DNA of 64,000 nucleotides. Origin: Corynebacterium humireducens NBRC 106098 = DSM 45392 (lineage in GTDB: Bacteria > Actinomycetota > Actinomycetes > Mycobacteriales > Mycobacteriaceae). The position numbers and the translations under genes were made by a program. Positions 26,595 to 35,574 of this stretch are shown piece by piece; positions within the stretch are counted from its first letter, which is position 1; each line of letters starts with the position of its first letter. The notes beneath the pieces are model-generated. The model was not told the origin of the DNA and ran no database searches. It saw only the letters and a list, made by a program, of their open reading frames with translations. The DNA lies in the NCBI RefSeq assembly GCF_000819445.1, contig NZ_CP005286.1:1798001-1862000 (forward strand), given 5' to 3'.

Positions 26595-27689
26595 TTAGAT
26601 GTTGGCGTTGTGGTCGACGTAGTTCTCGCCGTCCCAGGTCTGACGGGACGAGTTGAACGGGTGGGTGGTGGTGGCGTACGGAGCCTCACCGATCGCAGCC
26701 AGGGCCTCGGAGTTCGGGGCGTCCGGGTTGTCCATGCGGAACTGGATGTACTGGGTGAAGGCCTCCGGGGAGACGACACGCAGCTCGAAGTTCATCATGG
26801 CGTGGTAGGTACCGCACATCTCGGCACAGCGGCCGACGAAGGCACCCTCTTCCTCGATGGCCTCGATCTGGAAGGCACGCTGCTGCTGGTTGGCCTCCGG
26901 GTGAGCGTAGGCGTCACGCTTGAAGAGGAACTCCGGGATCCAGAAGGAGTGGGCGACATCGCCGGAGGCGAGCTGGAACTCGACCGGGGTGTTGCTCGGG
27001 AGAACCAGGACCGGGATCTCGTCGGTGGTGCCGACGGTCTCGATCTGGTTGAAGTGGAGGTAGGACTGGTCACCCTTGGACATGCCGTGAATCGGGTTCG
27101 GGTTCTTCACGAGCTCCGGGTCGTCGTACTTGGAGGCCTCGGCCAGGGCCGTGCGCTCCTCGTCGACGCCGTTGTACTCGGAGCCGGTCGGGCTCAGGTT
27201 GGCGGCGACGTTCTGGTAGCCGAACTTCCAGTTCCACTGGAAGGCGGTCACGTCGACGACGACCTCCGGGTTCTTGTCCAGGGCGGTGACCTTCTGCTGG
27301 GTCTGGACCGTGAAGAAGAACAGGCCCATGACGATGAAGATCGGCATGATGGTCAGGACAAGCTCCAGGGGAACGTTGTACTGCAGCTGCTTCGGGAACT
27401 CGCCCTCGCCGCGCTTCTCAGCCTTCTTGGCGTTCCAGCTGAAGACGGCGACGAGCATGAGAGCCCACATGATGATGCCGATGATCCAGGCGGTGACCCA
27501 CACCCAGACCCAGAAGTTGTACATGGCGGTCGCCTCCGGGGTGATACCCGTCGGCCAACCCATACCGATGATCCTGCCGACGCTCTCCGGCGGAGCGACG
27601 TCACAAGCGGCGAGGGCGAGGCCACCAAGAGCCATCACACCGCCGAGACCCGCCTTACGGGCGAAGCCGCGCTTCTTACGCTGTTCCAC
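26595..27689 (-). CDS. ctaC: Cytochrome c oxidase subunit II (CuA lipoprotein)
   Basis: 364-aa subunit carrying the CuA centre. The N-terminus VEQRKKRGFARK then a lipobox ending LALAAC predicts a lipid-anchored mature protein starting at that Cys; two further helices follow. The CuA ligands are in CAEMCGTYHAMM, with an upstream His in DVAHSFWIPEF. GTG 27689 is chosen from GGAAGG 8 nt upstream and agreement with C. glutamicum CtaC; the frame is open to 27764. The acidic/aromatic loop inserted after QWNWKFGY is typical of oxidases fed directly by the diheme QcrC. Confidence 0.96.
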   Translation of the reverse strand: MEQRKKRGFARKAGLGGVMALGGLALAACDVAPPESVGRIIGMGWPTGITPEATAMYNFWVWVWVTAWIIGIIMWALMLVAVFSWNAKKAEKRGEGEFPKQLQYNVPLELVLTIMPIFIVMGLFFFTVQTQQKVTALDKNPEVVVDVTAFQWNWKFGYQNVAANLSPTGSEYNGVDEERTALAEASKYDDPELVKNPNPIHGMSKGDQSYLHFNQIETVGTTDEIPVLVLPSNTPVEFQLASGDVAHSFWIPEFLFKRDAYAHPEANQQQRAFQIEAIEEEGAFVGRCAEMCGTYHAMMNFELRVVSPEAFTQYIQFRMDNPDAPNSEALAAIGEAPYATTTHPFNSSRQTWDGENYVDHNANI

Positions 27690-27897
27690 GTGTGTCTGCC
27701 TTCCTGTCCACACTAAATCCTTGAACACTGGTTTAAGCATTCCTGATACAGCAGGATAGTTCATTCACGGTGGTTATCCATGCTCTTTCCATCCTGCCGA
27801 GATCTTCCGGATGCCACCGGTGCCCCTCGAAGTACCCCGGATGTTACAGCCCATATGGGCTTACTCACGAATGATGGGCCACCCCCTCCCGAATCCG

Positions 27898-27913
27898 TGT
27901 AACCCATCTCACA
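27898..27913. promoter_or_regulatory. Candidate GlxR (CRP-type) site between ctaC and ltsA
   Basis: TGTAACCCATCTCACA matches the GlxR consensus TGTGA-N6-TCACA at 9 of 10 fixed positions. It lies 209 bp upstream of ctaC and 191 bp upstream of ltsA, in a 414-bp gap without genes. GlxR control of respiratory genes is established in C. glutamicum; which of the two genes it serves here is inferred. Confidence 0.55.
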
Positions 27914-28103
27914 ATCCGCAGGTCGCGGGATCATCCGAAAGTATCCACCCATATATCCGTCCTTACTACCCCCTGCCGGACCTGGGACGGAACGGCGTCG
28001 ACAAGCACTCCGCCGCTATCTCGTGCCGGTGTCGCTTCCCGACGCCCCCGCGCCGTATCGTAGGACCGGACACTTTCGTTATATATGAGGAGAACAATTC
28101 CAC

Positions 28104-30026
28104 ATGTGCGGCTTTCTTGGCATGCTCACCGCCGGCGGTGACGCAGAGGCCTTCGTCGACGCTGTGACCCGGGCCCTGCCGTGCATGCGCCACCGCGGCC
28201 CGGACGACGCAGGCACCTGGCACGACGAGGACGTCGTCTTCGGCTTCAACCGGCTCTCGATCGTCGACCTGGAGCACTCGCACCAGCCGCTGGTCTGGGG
28301 TCCGGAGGAGTCGCCGGAGCGCTACGCCCTCATCTTCAACGGCGAGATCTACAACTACGTCGAACTCCGCGAGGAGCTCAGCGCCGCCGGGTACGAGTTC
28401 CGTACCCGCGGCGACTCGGAGACCATCGTCGTCGGCTACCACCACTGGGGTGAGGACGTCGTCGAGCACCTGCGCGGCATGTTCGCCTTCGCCATCTGGG
28501 ACACCGAGGAGAAGGTCCTGTTCGTCGGCCGCGACCAGTTCGGCATCAAGCCGCTGTTCTACGCCACCACCCCGGCCGGCACCGTATTCTCCTCCGAGAA
28601 GAAGTCGATCCTGGAGATGGCCCCGGAGCTCGGTCTCGGCCTGGACCTTGACCGTCGCGCCATCGAGCACTACGTCGACCTACAGTACGTGCCGGAGCCG
28701 GAGTCCCTCCACGCCTCCGTGCGCCGCCTCGAGTCCGGCTGCACGGCGACGCTGCGCGCCGGCGGGGAGGTCGTCGCCCGCCGCTACTTCAAGCCGCGTT
28801 TCGACGTTACCCCGGTGCCCAAGGGCGGGGAGCAGGACCTCTTCGACCGGATCGCCCGCGCACTGGAGGATTCCGTCGAGAAGCACATGCGTGCCGACGT
28901 CACCGTGGGCTCCTTCCTCTCCGGCGGCATCGACTCGACCGCGATCGCCACGCTGGCCAAGCGCCACAACCCGGATCTCCTCACCTTCACCACCGGTTTC
29001 GAGCGCGAGGGCTACTCCGAGGTCGACGTGGCCGCGGAGTCGGCGGCGGCGATCGGCGTGGAGCACATCGTCAAGGTGGTCTCCCCGGAAGAGTACGCCG
29101 CCGCGATCCCGAAGATCATGTGGTACCTGGACGACCCGGTGGCGGACCCGTCCCTCGTTCCGCTGTACTTCGTGGCCCAGGAGGCCCGTAAGCACGTCAA
29201 GGTCGTCCTGTCCGGTGAGGGCGCGGACGAGCTCTTCGGCGGCTACACCATCTACAAGGAGCCGCTGTCGCTGGCGCCCTTCGAGAAGGCCCCCACCCCG
29301 CTGCGCCGCGGCCTCGGCCGCCTCTCCCGCGTGCTGCCCGACGGAATGAAGGGCAAGTCGCTGCTCGAGCGCGGCTCCATGACCATGGAGGAGCGCTACT
29401 ACGGCAACGCGCGCTCCTTCAACTTCGAGCAGCTCAAGCGCGTGCTGCCGTGGGCGAAGGAGGAGTGGGACCACAAGGAGGTCACCGCCCCGATCTACGC
29501 CCAGTCCACCCACATGGACCCGGTCGCCCGGATGCAGCACCTCGACCTGTTCACCTGGATGCGCGGTGACATCCTGGTCAAGGCCGACAAGATCAACATG
29601 GCCAACTCCCTGGAGCTGCGCGTGCCGTTCCTGGACAAGGAGGTCTTCGCCGTGGCGCAGACCATCCCGCACGACCTGAAGATCGCCGGGGGCACCACCA
29701 AGTACGCCCTGCGCAAGGCCATGGAGCAGATCGTCCCGCCGCACGTCCTGCACCGGAAAAAGCTGGGCTTCCCGGTGCCGATGCGTCACTGGCTCGCCGG
29801 CGACGAACTCTTCGGCTGGGCCCAGGACACCATCAACGAGTCGCAGACCGACGACATCTTCGACCGCCGCGCGGTGCTGGAGATGCTCAAGGAGCACCGC
29901 GACGGCATCTCCGACCACTCCCGCCGCCTGTGGACGGTGCTGGCGTTCATGGTGTGGCACGGCATCTTCATCGAGGACCGGATCGATCCGCAGATCGAGG
30001 AGAAGGACTACCCGGTCGACATCTGA
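28104..30026 (+). CDS. ltsA: Glutamine-dependent amidotransferase LtsA (asparagine synthase family)
   Basis: 640-aa class II glutamine amidotransferase. Cys2 (MCGFLGML) is the N-terminal nucleophile; RHRGPDD and the RLSIVDL, GEIYNY motifs complete the glutaminase domain, and the synthetase domain has the ATP pyrophosphatase loop SGGIDSTAIA. In corynebacteria and mycobacteria this protein amidates diaminopimelate in peptidoglycan; C. glutamicum ltsA mutants are lysozyme- and temperature-sensitive and secrete glutamate. The ribosome site is GAGGAG, 10 nt before the ATG. It is divergent from ctaC. Confidence 0.95.
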   Translation: MCGFLGMLTAGGDAEAFVDAVTRALPCMRHRGPDDAGTWHDEDVVFGFNRLSIVDLEHSHQPLVWGPEESPERYALIFNGEIYNYVELREELSAAGYEFRTRGDSETIVVGYHHWGEDVVEHLRGMFAFAIWDTEEKVLFVGRDQFGIKPLFYATTPAGTVFSSEKKSILEMAPELGLGLDLDRRAIEHYVDLQYVPEPESLHASVRRLESGCTATLRAGGEVVARRYFKPRFDVTPVPKGGEQDLFDRIARALEDSVEKHMRADVTVGSFLSGGIDSTAIATLAKRHNPDLLTFTTGFEREGYSEVDVAAESAAAIGVEHIVKVVSPEEYAAAIPKIMWYLDDPVADPSLVPLYFVAQEARKHVKVVLSGEGADELFGGYTIYKEPLSLAPFEKAPTPLRRGLGRLSRVLPDGMKGKSLLERGSMTMEERYYGNARSFNFEQLKRVLPWAKEEWDHKEVTAPIYAQSTHMDPVARMQHLDLFTWMRGDILVKADKINMANSLELRVPFLDKEVFAVAQTIPHDLKIAGGTTKYALRKAMEQIVPPHVLHRKKLGFPVPMRHWLAGDELFGWAQDTINESQTDDIFDRRAVLEMLKEHRDGISDHSRRLWTVLAFMVWHGIFIEDRIDPQIEEKDYPVDI

Positions 30027-30040
30027 CCCGGACGCAGAAA

Positions 30041-30068
30041 AGCGCCCGCACTCCATGGTGCGGGCGCT
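30041..30068 (+). terminator. Terminator of ltsA
   Basis: AGCGCCCGCA pairs with TGCGGGCGCT around a short loop, followed by CTTTC; it lies 15 bp after the ltsA stop and faces the convergent ErpA-type gene. Confidence 0.8.
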
Positions 30069-30092
30069 CTTTCGTCCCGTGACGATAGACTC

Positions 30093-30437
30093 CTAGTTGA
30101 AGGAGTCGCCGCAGGCGCAGGCGCCGCCGGCGTTCGGGTTGTCGATGGTGAAGCCCTGGGACTCGATGGTGTCGGAGAAGTCGATCTTCGCGCCGGAGAG
30201 GTACGGCACGCTCATCTTGTCGACGACCAGGCGCACGCCGCCGATCTCGTCGGACTTGTCACCGTCGAGCTCACGGTCGTCGAAGTAGAGCTGGTACCGC
30301 AGGCCGGCGCAACCGCCCGGCTGGACGGCGATGCGCAGAGCCAGATCGTCGCGGCCCTCCTGGTCGAGCAGAGCCTTGGCCTTGGCGGCCGCGGCGTCGG
30401 TGAGGATGACGCCGGTGCTGGAGGCGGGAGCGGTCAT
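30093..30437 (-). CDS. erpA: HesB/IscA/ErpA-type iron-sulfur cluster carrier
   Basis: 114-aa A-type carrier that accepts Fe-S clusters and delivers them to target proteins. The three conserved Cys are present: one in QPGGCAGLRYQ and two in the C-terminal CACGDSFN. The orthologue in mycobacteria (Rv2204c) is also next to ctaC/ltsA genes. Because the bc1 complex, and LipA further along, need Fe-S clusters, the location is functionally sensible. Which A-type name applies is not settled by sequence. Confidence 0.9.
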   Translation of the reverse strand: MTAPASSTGVILTDAAAAKAKALLDQEGRDDLALRIAVQPGGCAGLRYQLYFDDRELDGDKSDEIGGVRLVVDKMSVPYLSGAKIDFSDTIESQGFTIDNPNAGGACACGDSFN

Positions 30438-30580
30438 GGTGGTGATCTCCTTGCATACTGAGTGCTTCGTTACGCGCCCACCATACTCGTCAGGGGCCGG
30501 GGTGCGCGCTTACACATTCACAACGCGCGGGCGCCCACCCGTATTCCCGACTCCTTTCCCGGCCTTGTAGCCTGGGACAC

Positions 30581-31285
30581 GTGAAACTCCCCTGGCAAAA
30601 ATCCGATGAATCCTCCCCGGTCGAGCCGACCTCCACGCCGACCCCCTCCCCCGCCGAGCCCAAGAGCCCGGCCCCGGCGCACCCCAAGGGCTACACACCC
30701 CCGAAGGGCCGTCCGACGCCGAAGCGTCGGGAGGTCGAGATCGAGCGCGGCATCATCCGCGACCCGCGTGCACCGCGGTCGGCGGCGCAGGCCAGCGCGC
30801 AGCGCAAGGAACTGAAGAAGTCCATGTCCAAAGAGGAGTGGAAGGCCTACAAGTCCCGCGAGCGCGACGAGAACCGGAGGCGCCAGCAGGAGGTCCAGCG
30901 GGCCATGGACGACGGCGACGAGCGCTACCTCCTGCCCCGCGACCAGGGCCCGGAGCGTCGTCTCGTGCGCGACTGGGTCGACTCGCGTCGTTTCGTCAAC
31001 AACTGGGTCCTCCCCGTGGCGCTGGGTCTGCTGGTGACCCTGTTCATCGGCACGTTCGCCCCGGACGTCGCCAACATCATGTCGCTCATCGCGATGGCCC
31101 TCATGGTCGTCTTCTTCATCGAGGGCGTGTGGGCCGGCATGGCCGCCAACCGCACTGTCCGGGAGAAGTTCCCGGACAGCACGGCCACGGGCCTCGGTCT
31201 GGGCTTCTACACTTACTCGCGTATGACGCAGCCGCGTAAGTGGCGTTCGCCGAAGCCGCGCGTGAACATCGGCGACAAGGTCTAG
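30581..31285 (+). CDS. DUF3043 membrane protein
   Basis: 234-aa actinobacterial protein of unknown function. An N-terminal Pro/Ser/Thr-rich tail (~1-45) leads to a very basic helical region (RREVEIERGIIRDPRAPRSA, KELKKSMSKEEWKAYKSRERDENRRR) and then two membrane helices (around WVLPVALGLLVTLFIGTF and ANIMSLIAMALMVVFFIEGVW). GTG 30581 appears leaderless: TAGCCT lies 7 nt upstream. The same family precedes cobT in mycobacteria. Confidence 0.85.
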   Translation: MKLPWQKSDESSPVEPTSTPTPSPAEPKSPAPAHPKGYTPPKGRPTPKRREVEIERGIIRDPRAPRSAAQASAQRKELKKSMSKEEWKAYKSRERDENRRRQQEVQRAMDDGDERYLLPRDQGPERRLVRDWVDSRRFVNNWVLPVALGLLVTLFIGTFAPDVANIMSLIAMALMVVFFIEGVWAGMAANRTVREKFPDSTATGLGLGFYTYSRMTQPRKWRSPKPRVNIGDKV

Positions 31286-31301
31286 AGCCCAGGAGGCCCC
31301 C

Positions 31302-32285
31302 ATGCTTTTCGATGCCACCGAGCCCCTCGCCACCCCGGACCAGCAGGTCCGGGAGGAGGCGCTCGCATCCGCCGCACTCTCCGGCACGGGACGCCTCCGT
31401 GAGCTCGGGGCGTGGGTCGCCGCCTGCCAGGGCACGTTCCCGCCCCGCCCGCTGGAGCGCTGCCGGGTGGTGGTGTTCGCGGGTGACCACGGCGTCGCCC
31501 GCCGGGGCATGTCGGTGCTGCCGCCGGAGCACTCGGTGCAGACCGCGGCGGACATCGAGCGCGGTGGCGGTGCCGTCAACGTGCTCGCGCGGGCGGCGGG
31601 GGCGTCGGTACGCCTCGTGGACGTCTCCCTCGACCACGAGGCGTGGGGCGAGGAGCGGGTGCGCCGCTCCACCGGCTCCATCGACGTCGAGGACGCCATG
31701 AGCGTCGAGGAGTTCGCCCGCGCCGTCGAGATCGGCCGCCGGGTCGCGGACCAGGAGGTCGACTCGGGTGCCGACCTGCTCATCCCGGGTGACCTCGGGG
31801 TGGGCAACACCACCGTGGCCGCCGCCGTCCTGGGCGCGTTCACGGCCACGGAACCCGTCGCCGTGATCGGCCCGGGCTCCGGCATCACCGATGAACTGTG
31901 GAAGATCAAGGTCTCCGCGATCCGCGACGCCATGTTCCGCGTCCGCGGCACCACGGGCACCCCGGAGGAGGTCCTGCGGCGGATCGCCTCCCCGGACCTG
32001 GTGGCACTGGTGGCCTTCATCGCGCAGGCCGCGGCACGCCGCACCCCCGTGCTTCTCGACGGCGCCCCCGTCACCGTCGCCGCCTACCTCGCGGAACGTC
32101 TCTCCCCCGGCACCGCCCCCTGGTGCCAGGCAGGGCAGCTGACCCCGGAGCCCGCGCACCTCATCGCGCTGCAGGCCCTCGAACTCACGCCTCTCGTCGC
32201 CCTGGACATGAACGCCGGCCAGGGCACCGGCGCGCTAGCGGCGCTCCCGCTGGTGCGGGCCGCCGCCGAGCTGCTGGCCGACTAG
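31302..32285 (+). CDS. cobT: Nicotinate-nucleotide-dimethylbenzimidazole phosphoribosyltransferase
   Basis: 327-aa CobT that activates the lower ligand base by transferring phosphoribose from nicotinate mononucleotide, a late cobalamin step. Family blocks are VVVFAGDHGVARRGMSVLP, IPGDLGVGNTTVAAA, GPGSGITDE and LLDGAPVTVAA, with the catalytic Glu expected near the C-terminus. An AGGAGG site precedes the ATG. cobU and cobS, often its neighbours, are absent here; ilvE converges on it with a 3-bp overlap of stop codons. Confidence 0.92.
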   Translation: MLFDATEPLATPDQQVREEALASAALSGTGRLRELGAWVAACQGTFPPRPLERCRVVVFAGDHGVARRGMSVLPPEHSVQTAADIERGGGAVNVLARAAGASVRLVDVSLDHEAWGEERVRRSTGSIDVEDAMSVEEFARAVEIGRRVADQEVDSGADLLIPGDLGVGNTTVAAAVLGAFTATEPVAVIGPGSGITDELWKIKVSAIRDAMFRVRGTTGTPEEVLRRIASPDLVALVAFIAQAAARRTPVLLDGAPVTVAAYLAERLSPGTAPWCQAGQLTPEPAHLIALQALELTPLVALDMNAGQGTGALAALPLVRAAAELLAD

Positions 32286-33406
32286 TCCGCCGGCTGGTCC
32301 TCAGCCGGGACGAGGGTGTGCACCCAGCCGTGGGTGTCCTCGTACAGGCCGCGCTGGATGTCGGTGAGACGCTCGCGCATGGCCATGGTGACCTCACCCG
32401 GCTGGTTGTCATTGATCTGGAACTCGCCGTCGTTGGACAGGACCCGGCCGACCGGGGTGATCACGGCGGCTGTGCCGCAGGCCATGGCCTCGGTCATCGC
32501 ACCGGAGGCGACGTCGTCGCGCCAGTCGAACTTGGAGATCCTCCGCTCCTCGGTGCGGTGGCCGAGATCGCGGGCGACCTGCAGGAGGGAGTCGCGGGTG
32601 ACGCCCGGCAGGAGGGAGCCGGAGAGCTCGGGGGTGGCCACGGTGACGTCGTCACCCGAGCCGTACACGAAGAACAGGTTCATGCCACCCATCTCCTCGA
32701 TGTAGGTGTGCTCGATGGCGTCGAGCCACACGACCTGGTCGCAGCCCTTCTCCTCCGCCTGCGCCTGCGCGAGCAGGGAGGCGGCGTAGTTGCCGGCGAA
32801 CTTCGCGGCACCGGTGCCACCCGGGGCGGCACGGACGTAGTCCTCGCTCAGCCACACGGAGACCGGCTTGACGCCACCGGTGAAGTACGCCCCGACCGGG
32901 GAGGCGATGACGAAGAAGGTGTACCGGTTGGCCGGGCTGACGCCCAGGGAGACCTCGGTGGAGATCATGAAGGGACGCAGGTAGAGGCTGGCCTCGCCGC
33001 CGGCGGCGGGGACCCAGTCACGGTCGACGTCGACAAGCAGGCGGAGCGTCTCGAGGAAGTCCTCGGTCGGCAGCGGCGGCATGGCCATGCGCTCGGCGGA
33101 ACGCTGCATGCGCTCGGCGTTGCGCTCCGGGCGGAAGGTGGCGATGGAGCCGTCCGGCTGACGGTAGGCCTTGATGCCCTCGAAGATCGCCTGGCCGTAG
33201 TGGAACACCGTGGTCGCGGGATCCATCGGGATGGCCTCGTAGGGACGCACGCGGGCGTCGTGCCAGCCCTTGTCCTCGGACCACTCGATGGTGACCATGT
33301 GATCGGTGAAGTTCTTGCCGAACCGCGGATTCTGCAGAATCTCCTCGCGCGCCTCATCGGACGTCGGGGTGCTCGTACGGTTCACGGTGAAATTGAGAGA
33401 CGTCAT
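32282..33406 (-). CDS. ilvE: Branched-chain amino acid aminotransferase
   Basis: 374-aa fold-type IV PLP enzyme that interconverts Leu/Ile/Val and their 2-oxo acids with glutamate. It contains VFHYGQAIFEGIKAYR, RPFMISTE, the PLP lysine in AAKFAGNYAASLLAQ, and EEMGGMNLFFV. ATG 33406 (MTSLNFTV) is used; TAGCGT lies 7 nt upstream, suggesting a leaderless transcript, while the in-frame start at 33415 lies inside that spacer. Divergent from pepA. Confidence 0.94.
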   Translation of the reverse strand: MTSLNFTVNRTSTPTSDEAREEILQNPRFGKNFTDHMVTIEWSEDKGWHDARVRPYEAIPMDPATTVFHYGQAIFEGIKAYRQPDGSIATFRPERNAERMQRSAERMAMPPLPTEDFLETLRLLVDVDRDWVPAAGGEASLYLRPFMISTEVSLGVSPANRYTFFVIASPVGAYFTGGVKPVSVWLSEDYVRAAPGGTGAAKFAGNYAASLLAQAQAEEKGCDQVVWLDAIEHTYIEEMGGMNLFFVYGSGDDVTVATPELSGSLLPGVTRDSLLQVARDLGHRTEERRISKFDWRDDVASGAMTEAMACGTAAVITPVGRVLSNDGEFQINDNQPGEVTMAMRERLTDIQRGLYEDTHGWVHTLVPAEDQPAD

Positions 33407-33487
33407 GGGGAACACGCTACACCGACGACCCAGAGGTGATCTCTATAAGCTGGGTTCATCGCTTGTCAATCTCAGGAGGTACTTTCC

Positions 33488-34969
33488 ATGGCGAACCCCA
33501 CTTTCACCCTTCCCGCCCGCGGCACCACCCCCGCCGTCGAGCTGGCCAAGAAGGCCCCGAAGACCCCCGACGCACTGCTCGTCCCCGTCCTCTGCGGTGA
33601 GGACGGCCCGGAGCTGCCGGCCTCCGTCCTTCTCGACGACGCCGCCTCCCGCGAGGTCCTCGACGCCCTCACCGCCGTCGGTGCCACGGGCAAGGCCAAC
33701 GAGATCACGCGCGTGCCCTTCCGCAAGAGGTCCGTGGTCGCCGTCGGCCTGGGTGATGCGGAGGAGCTCACCGACGAGATCCTCCGCCGCGCCGCCGGAT
33801 GTGCCGCCCGCTCCCTGAAGAAGGTCGGCACCGTCGCCACCACCCTGGGTGTCTTCGGCCTCGCCGCCGCCGTCGAGGGCCTGATCCTCGGCGCGTACCA
33901 CTACCGCGGCATCCGGAGTGAGGAGGCGGAGAACGGCGGCGTCGAGAAGATCGTGTTCGTCGGCGGCGACAAGCAGGAGTTCGAGACCGCCCGCGTCACC
34001 GCCGAGGCCGTCGCCCTCGCCCGTGACCTGGTCAACACCCCCTCCTCCCACCTCTACCCCGAGACCTACGCCGGCCTGCTCGCCGACGAGGGCAAGGCGG
34101 CCGGGCTCAAGGTCGAGGTCCTCGACGAGAAGTCACTGGCCAAGCAGGGCTTCGGCGGCATCCTCGCCGTCGGACAGGGCTCCGAGCGCGGGCCGCGCCT
34201 GGTGCGCCTCACCTGGTCCCCGAGGAAGAAGGCGAAGAAGTCCGTCGCGATGGTCGGCAAGGGCATCACCTTCGACACCGGCGGCATCTCCCTCAAGCCG
34301 GGCGCCAACATGGAGGCCATGATCTCCGACATGGGTGGCTCCGCCGCCGTCGCCGCCACCGTCATCGCCGCCGCGAAGCTCAACCTGCCGGTCCACATCA
34401 CCGCCACCCTGCCGCTCGCCGAGAACATGCCCGACGGCCGGGCCACCCGCCCGGGTGACGTGATCACCCACTACGGCGGCCAGACCTCCGAGATCATCAA
34501 CACCGACGCCGAGGGCCGCCTCGTGCTTGCCGACGCCCTCGCGCGCGCGTCCGAGGACAAGCCGGACTACCTGCTCGAGGTCGCCACCCTCACCGGTGCG
34601 CAGATGGTCGCCCTGGGCACCCGCACCACCGGTGTTATGGGTTCCGACGCCTTCCGCGACCGCGTCGCCGCCACCGGCCGCGACGTCGGCGAGCCCGCCT
34701 GGGCCATGCCGCTGCTCGAGGAGCACGAGGAGACCATCAAGTCCCCCACCGCCGACATGCGCAACGTCGACAACACCCGCTGGGGCGGCATGGAGTTCGC
34801 CGGCCTGTACCTGTCGAAGTTCATCGACGAGGGCATCGAGTGGGCCCACCTGGACATCGCCGGCCCGTCCTTCAACTCCGGCTCCGTCCACGGCTACACC
34901 CCGAAGCGTGCCACCGGCGTCCCGGTGCGCACCTTCCTGGCGCTGCTGGCGGAGATCGCCTCCGAGTAG
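33488..34969 (+). CDS. pepA: Leucyl aminopeptidase (M17)
   Basis: 493-aa cytosolic two-metal aminopeptidase that removes N-terminal residues from peptides. The metal/active-site blocks GKGITFDTGGISLKPG and the signature NTDAEGRLVLADAL are intact, and the C-terminal domain is full length. The ribosome site AGGAGGT is strong. Divergent from ilvE with 81 bp between starts. It ends at a very long hairpin shared with the convergent small gene. Confidence 0.95.
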   Translation: MANPTFTLPARGTTPAVELAKKAPKTPDALLVPVLCGEDGPELPASVLLDDAASREVLDALTAVGATGKANEITRVPFRKRSVVAVGLGDAEELTDEILRRAAGCAARSLKKVGTVATTLGVFGLAAAVEGLILGAYHYRGIRSEEAENGGVEKIVFVGGDKQEFETARVTAEAVALARDLVNTPSSHLYPETYAGLLADEGKAAGLKVEVLDEKSLAKQGFGGILAVGQGSERGPRLVRLTWSPRKKAKKSVAMVGKGITFDTGGISLKPGANMEAMISDMGGSAAVAATVIAAAKLNLPVHITATLPLAENMPDGRATRPGDVITHYGGQTSEIINTDAEGRLVLADALARASEDKPDYLLEVATLTGAQMVALGTRTTGVMGSDAFRDRVAATGRDVGEPAWAMPLLEEHEETIKSPTADMRNVDNTRWGGMEFAGLYLSKFIDEGIEWAHLDIAGPSFNSGSVHGYTPKRATGVPVRTFLALLAEIASE

Positions 34970-34984
34970 CCGTCGGGGAGGTCG

Positions 34985-35041
34985 AAAGGTGTGTAGCAGT
35001 GCCGTTTCAGGGAGCTGAAACACGCACTGCTACACACCTTT
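34985..35041. terminator. Long bidirectional hairpin terminator
   Basis: A perfect 17-bp stem (AAAGGTGTGTAGCAGTG with its complement ending at 35041) encloses a second 6-bp stem GTTTCA/TGAAAC. The outer ends give AAA and TTT tails on either strand. It sits between the convergent pepA and the small conserved gene and should terminate both. Confidence 0.85.
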
Positions 35042-35055
35042 CCCCCACGCCCGGA

Positions 35056-35448
35056 TCAGTCGGGCAGTTCACCCCGGTCGAAGGCCGCCCGACGCCGCCG
35101 CTGCTCCTCGCGCTTGCGCAGGATGCGCTCGTACTCGATCCGCTCCCGCATGCGCTGGGGGTACCCGGTCTCCTCCACGTCGTAGACGGGGACGCCGAGC
35201 AGCTTCTGCACGGCGTCGATGCCCTTGGGGCCGCCGATGCGGCGGCGGGTGAACTCGCCGTGTTCGTCGACAAGCACCACCGACATCTCGTTGACCACGG
35301 TCTCCGGCTCCACGAAGGCCTCCACGAAGGCCCGTCCCGCACACCACTGACGGAGGTGCTCGGCGTCCTCCGGGCGGATGGTCTCACCGGGGGCGCGAGG
35401 TGGCCGGAGACCGGACCGGGACTTGTTGCGACCGAATAGATTGAACAC
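35056..35448 (-). CDS. Conserved corynebacterial protein of unknown function
   Basis: 130-aa protein, mixed alpha/beta, starting MFNLFGRNKSRSGLRPP and ending in an Arg/Glu-rich helix (RERIEYERILRKREEQRRRR). A homologue occupies the same place between pepA and the E2 gene in C. glutamicum, where it is sometimes labelled an oxidoreductase; I see no cofactor motif supporting that. GTG 35448 lies 8 nt after TACAAT, suggesting a leaderless mRNA. Confidence 0.75.
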   Translation of the reverse strand: MFNLFGRNKSRSGLRPPRAPGETIRPEDAEHLRQWCAGRAFVEAFVEPETVVNEMSVVLVDEHGEFTRRRIGGPKGIDAVQKLLGVPVYDVEETGYPQRMRERIEYERILRKREEQRRRRAAFDRGELPD

Positions 35449-35574
35449 GCCTTACAATTGTAGATGCACCGAAACTTCTAACGGGATACTCGGTGACACC
35501 AGGCTGATCAAACCCGGTACGCTGGGGTCATTAGCTATCGATCAACTAACGACTTTCGAGGAGTCAGAAACACT

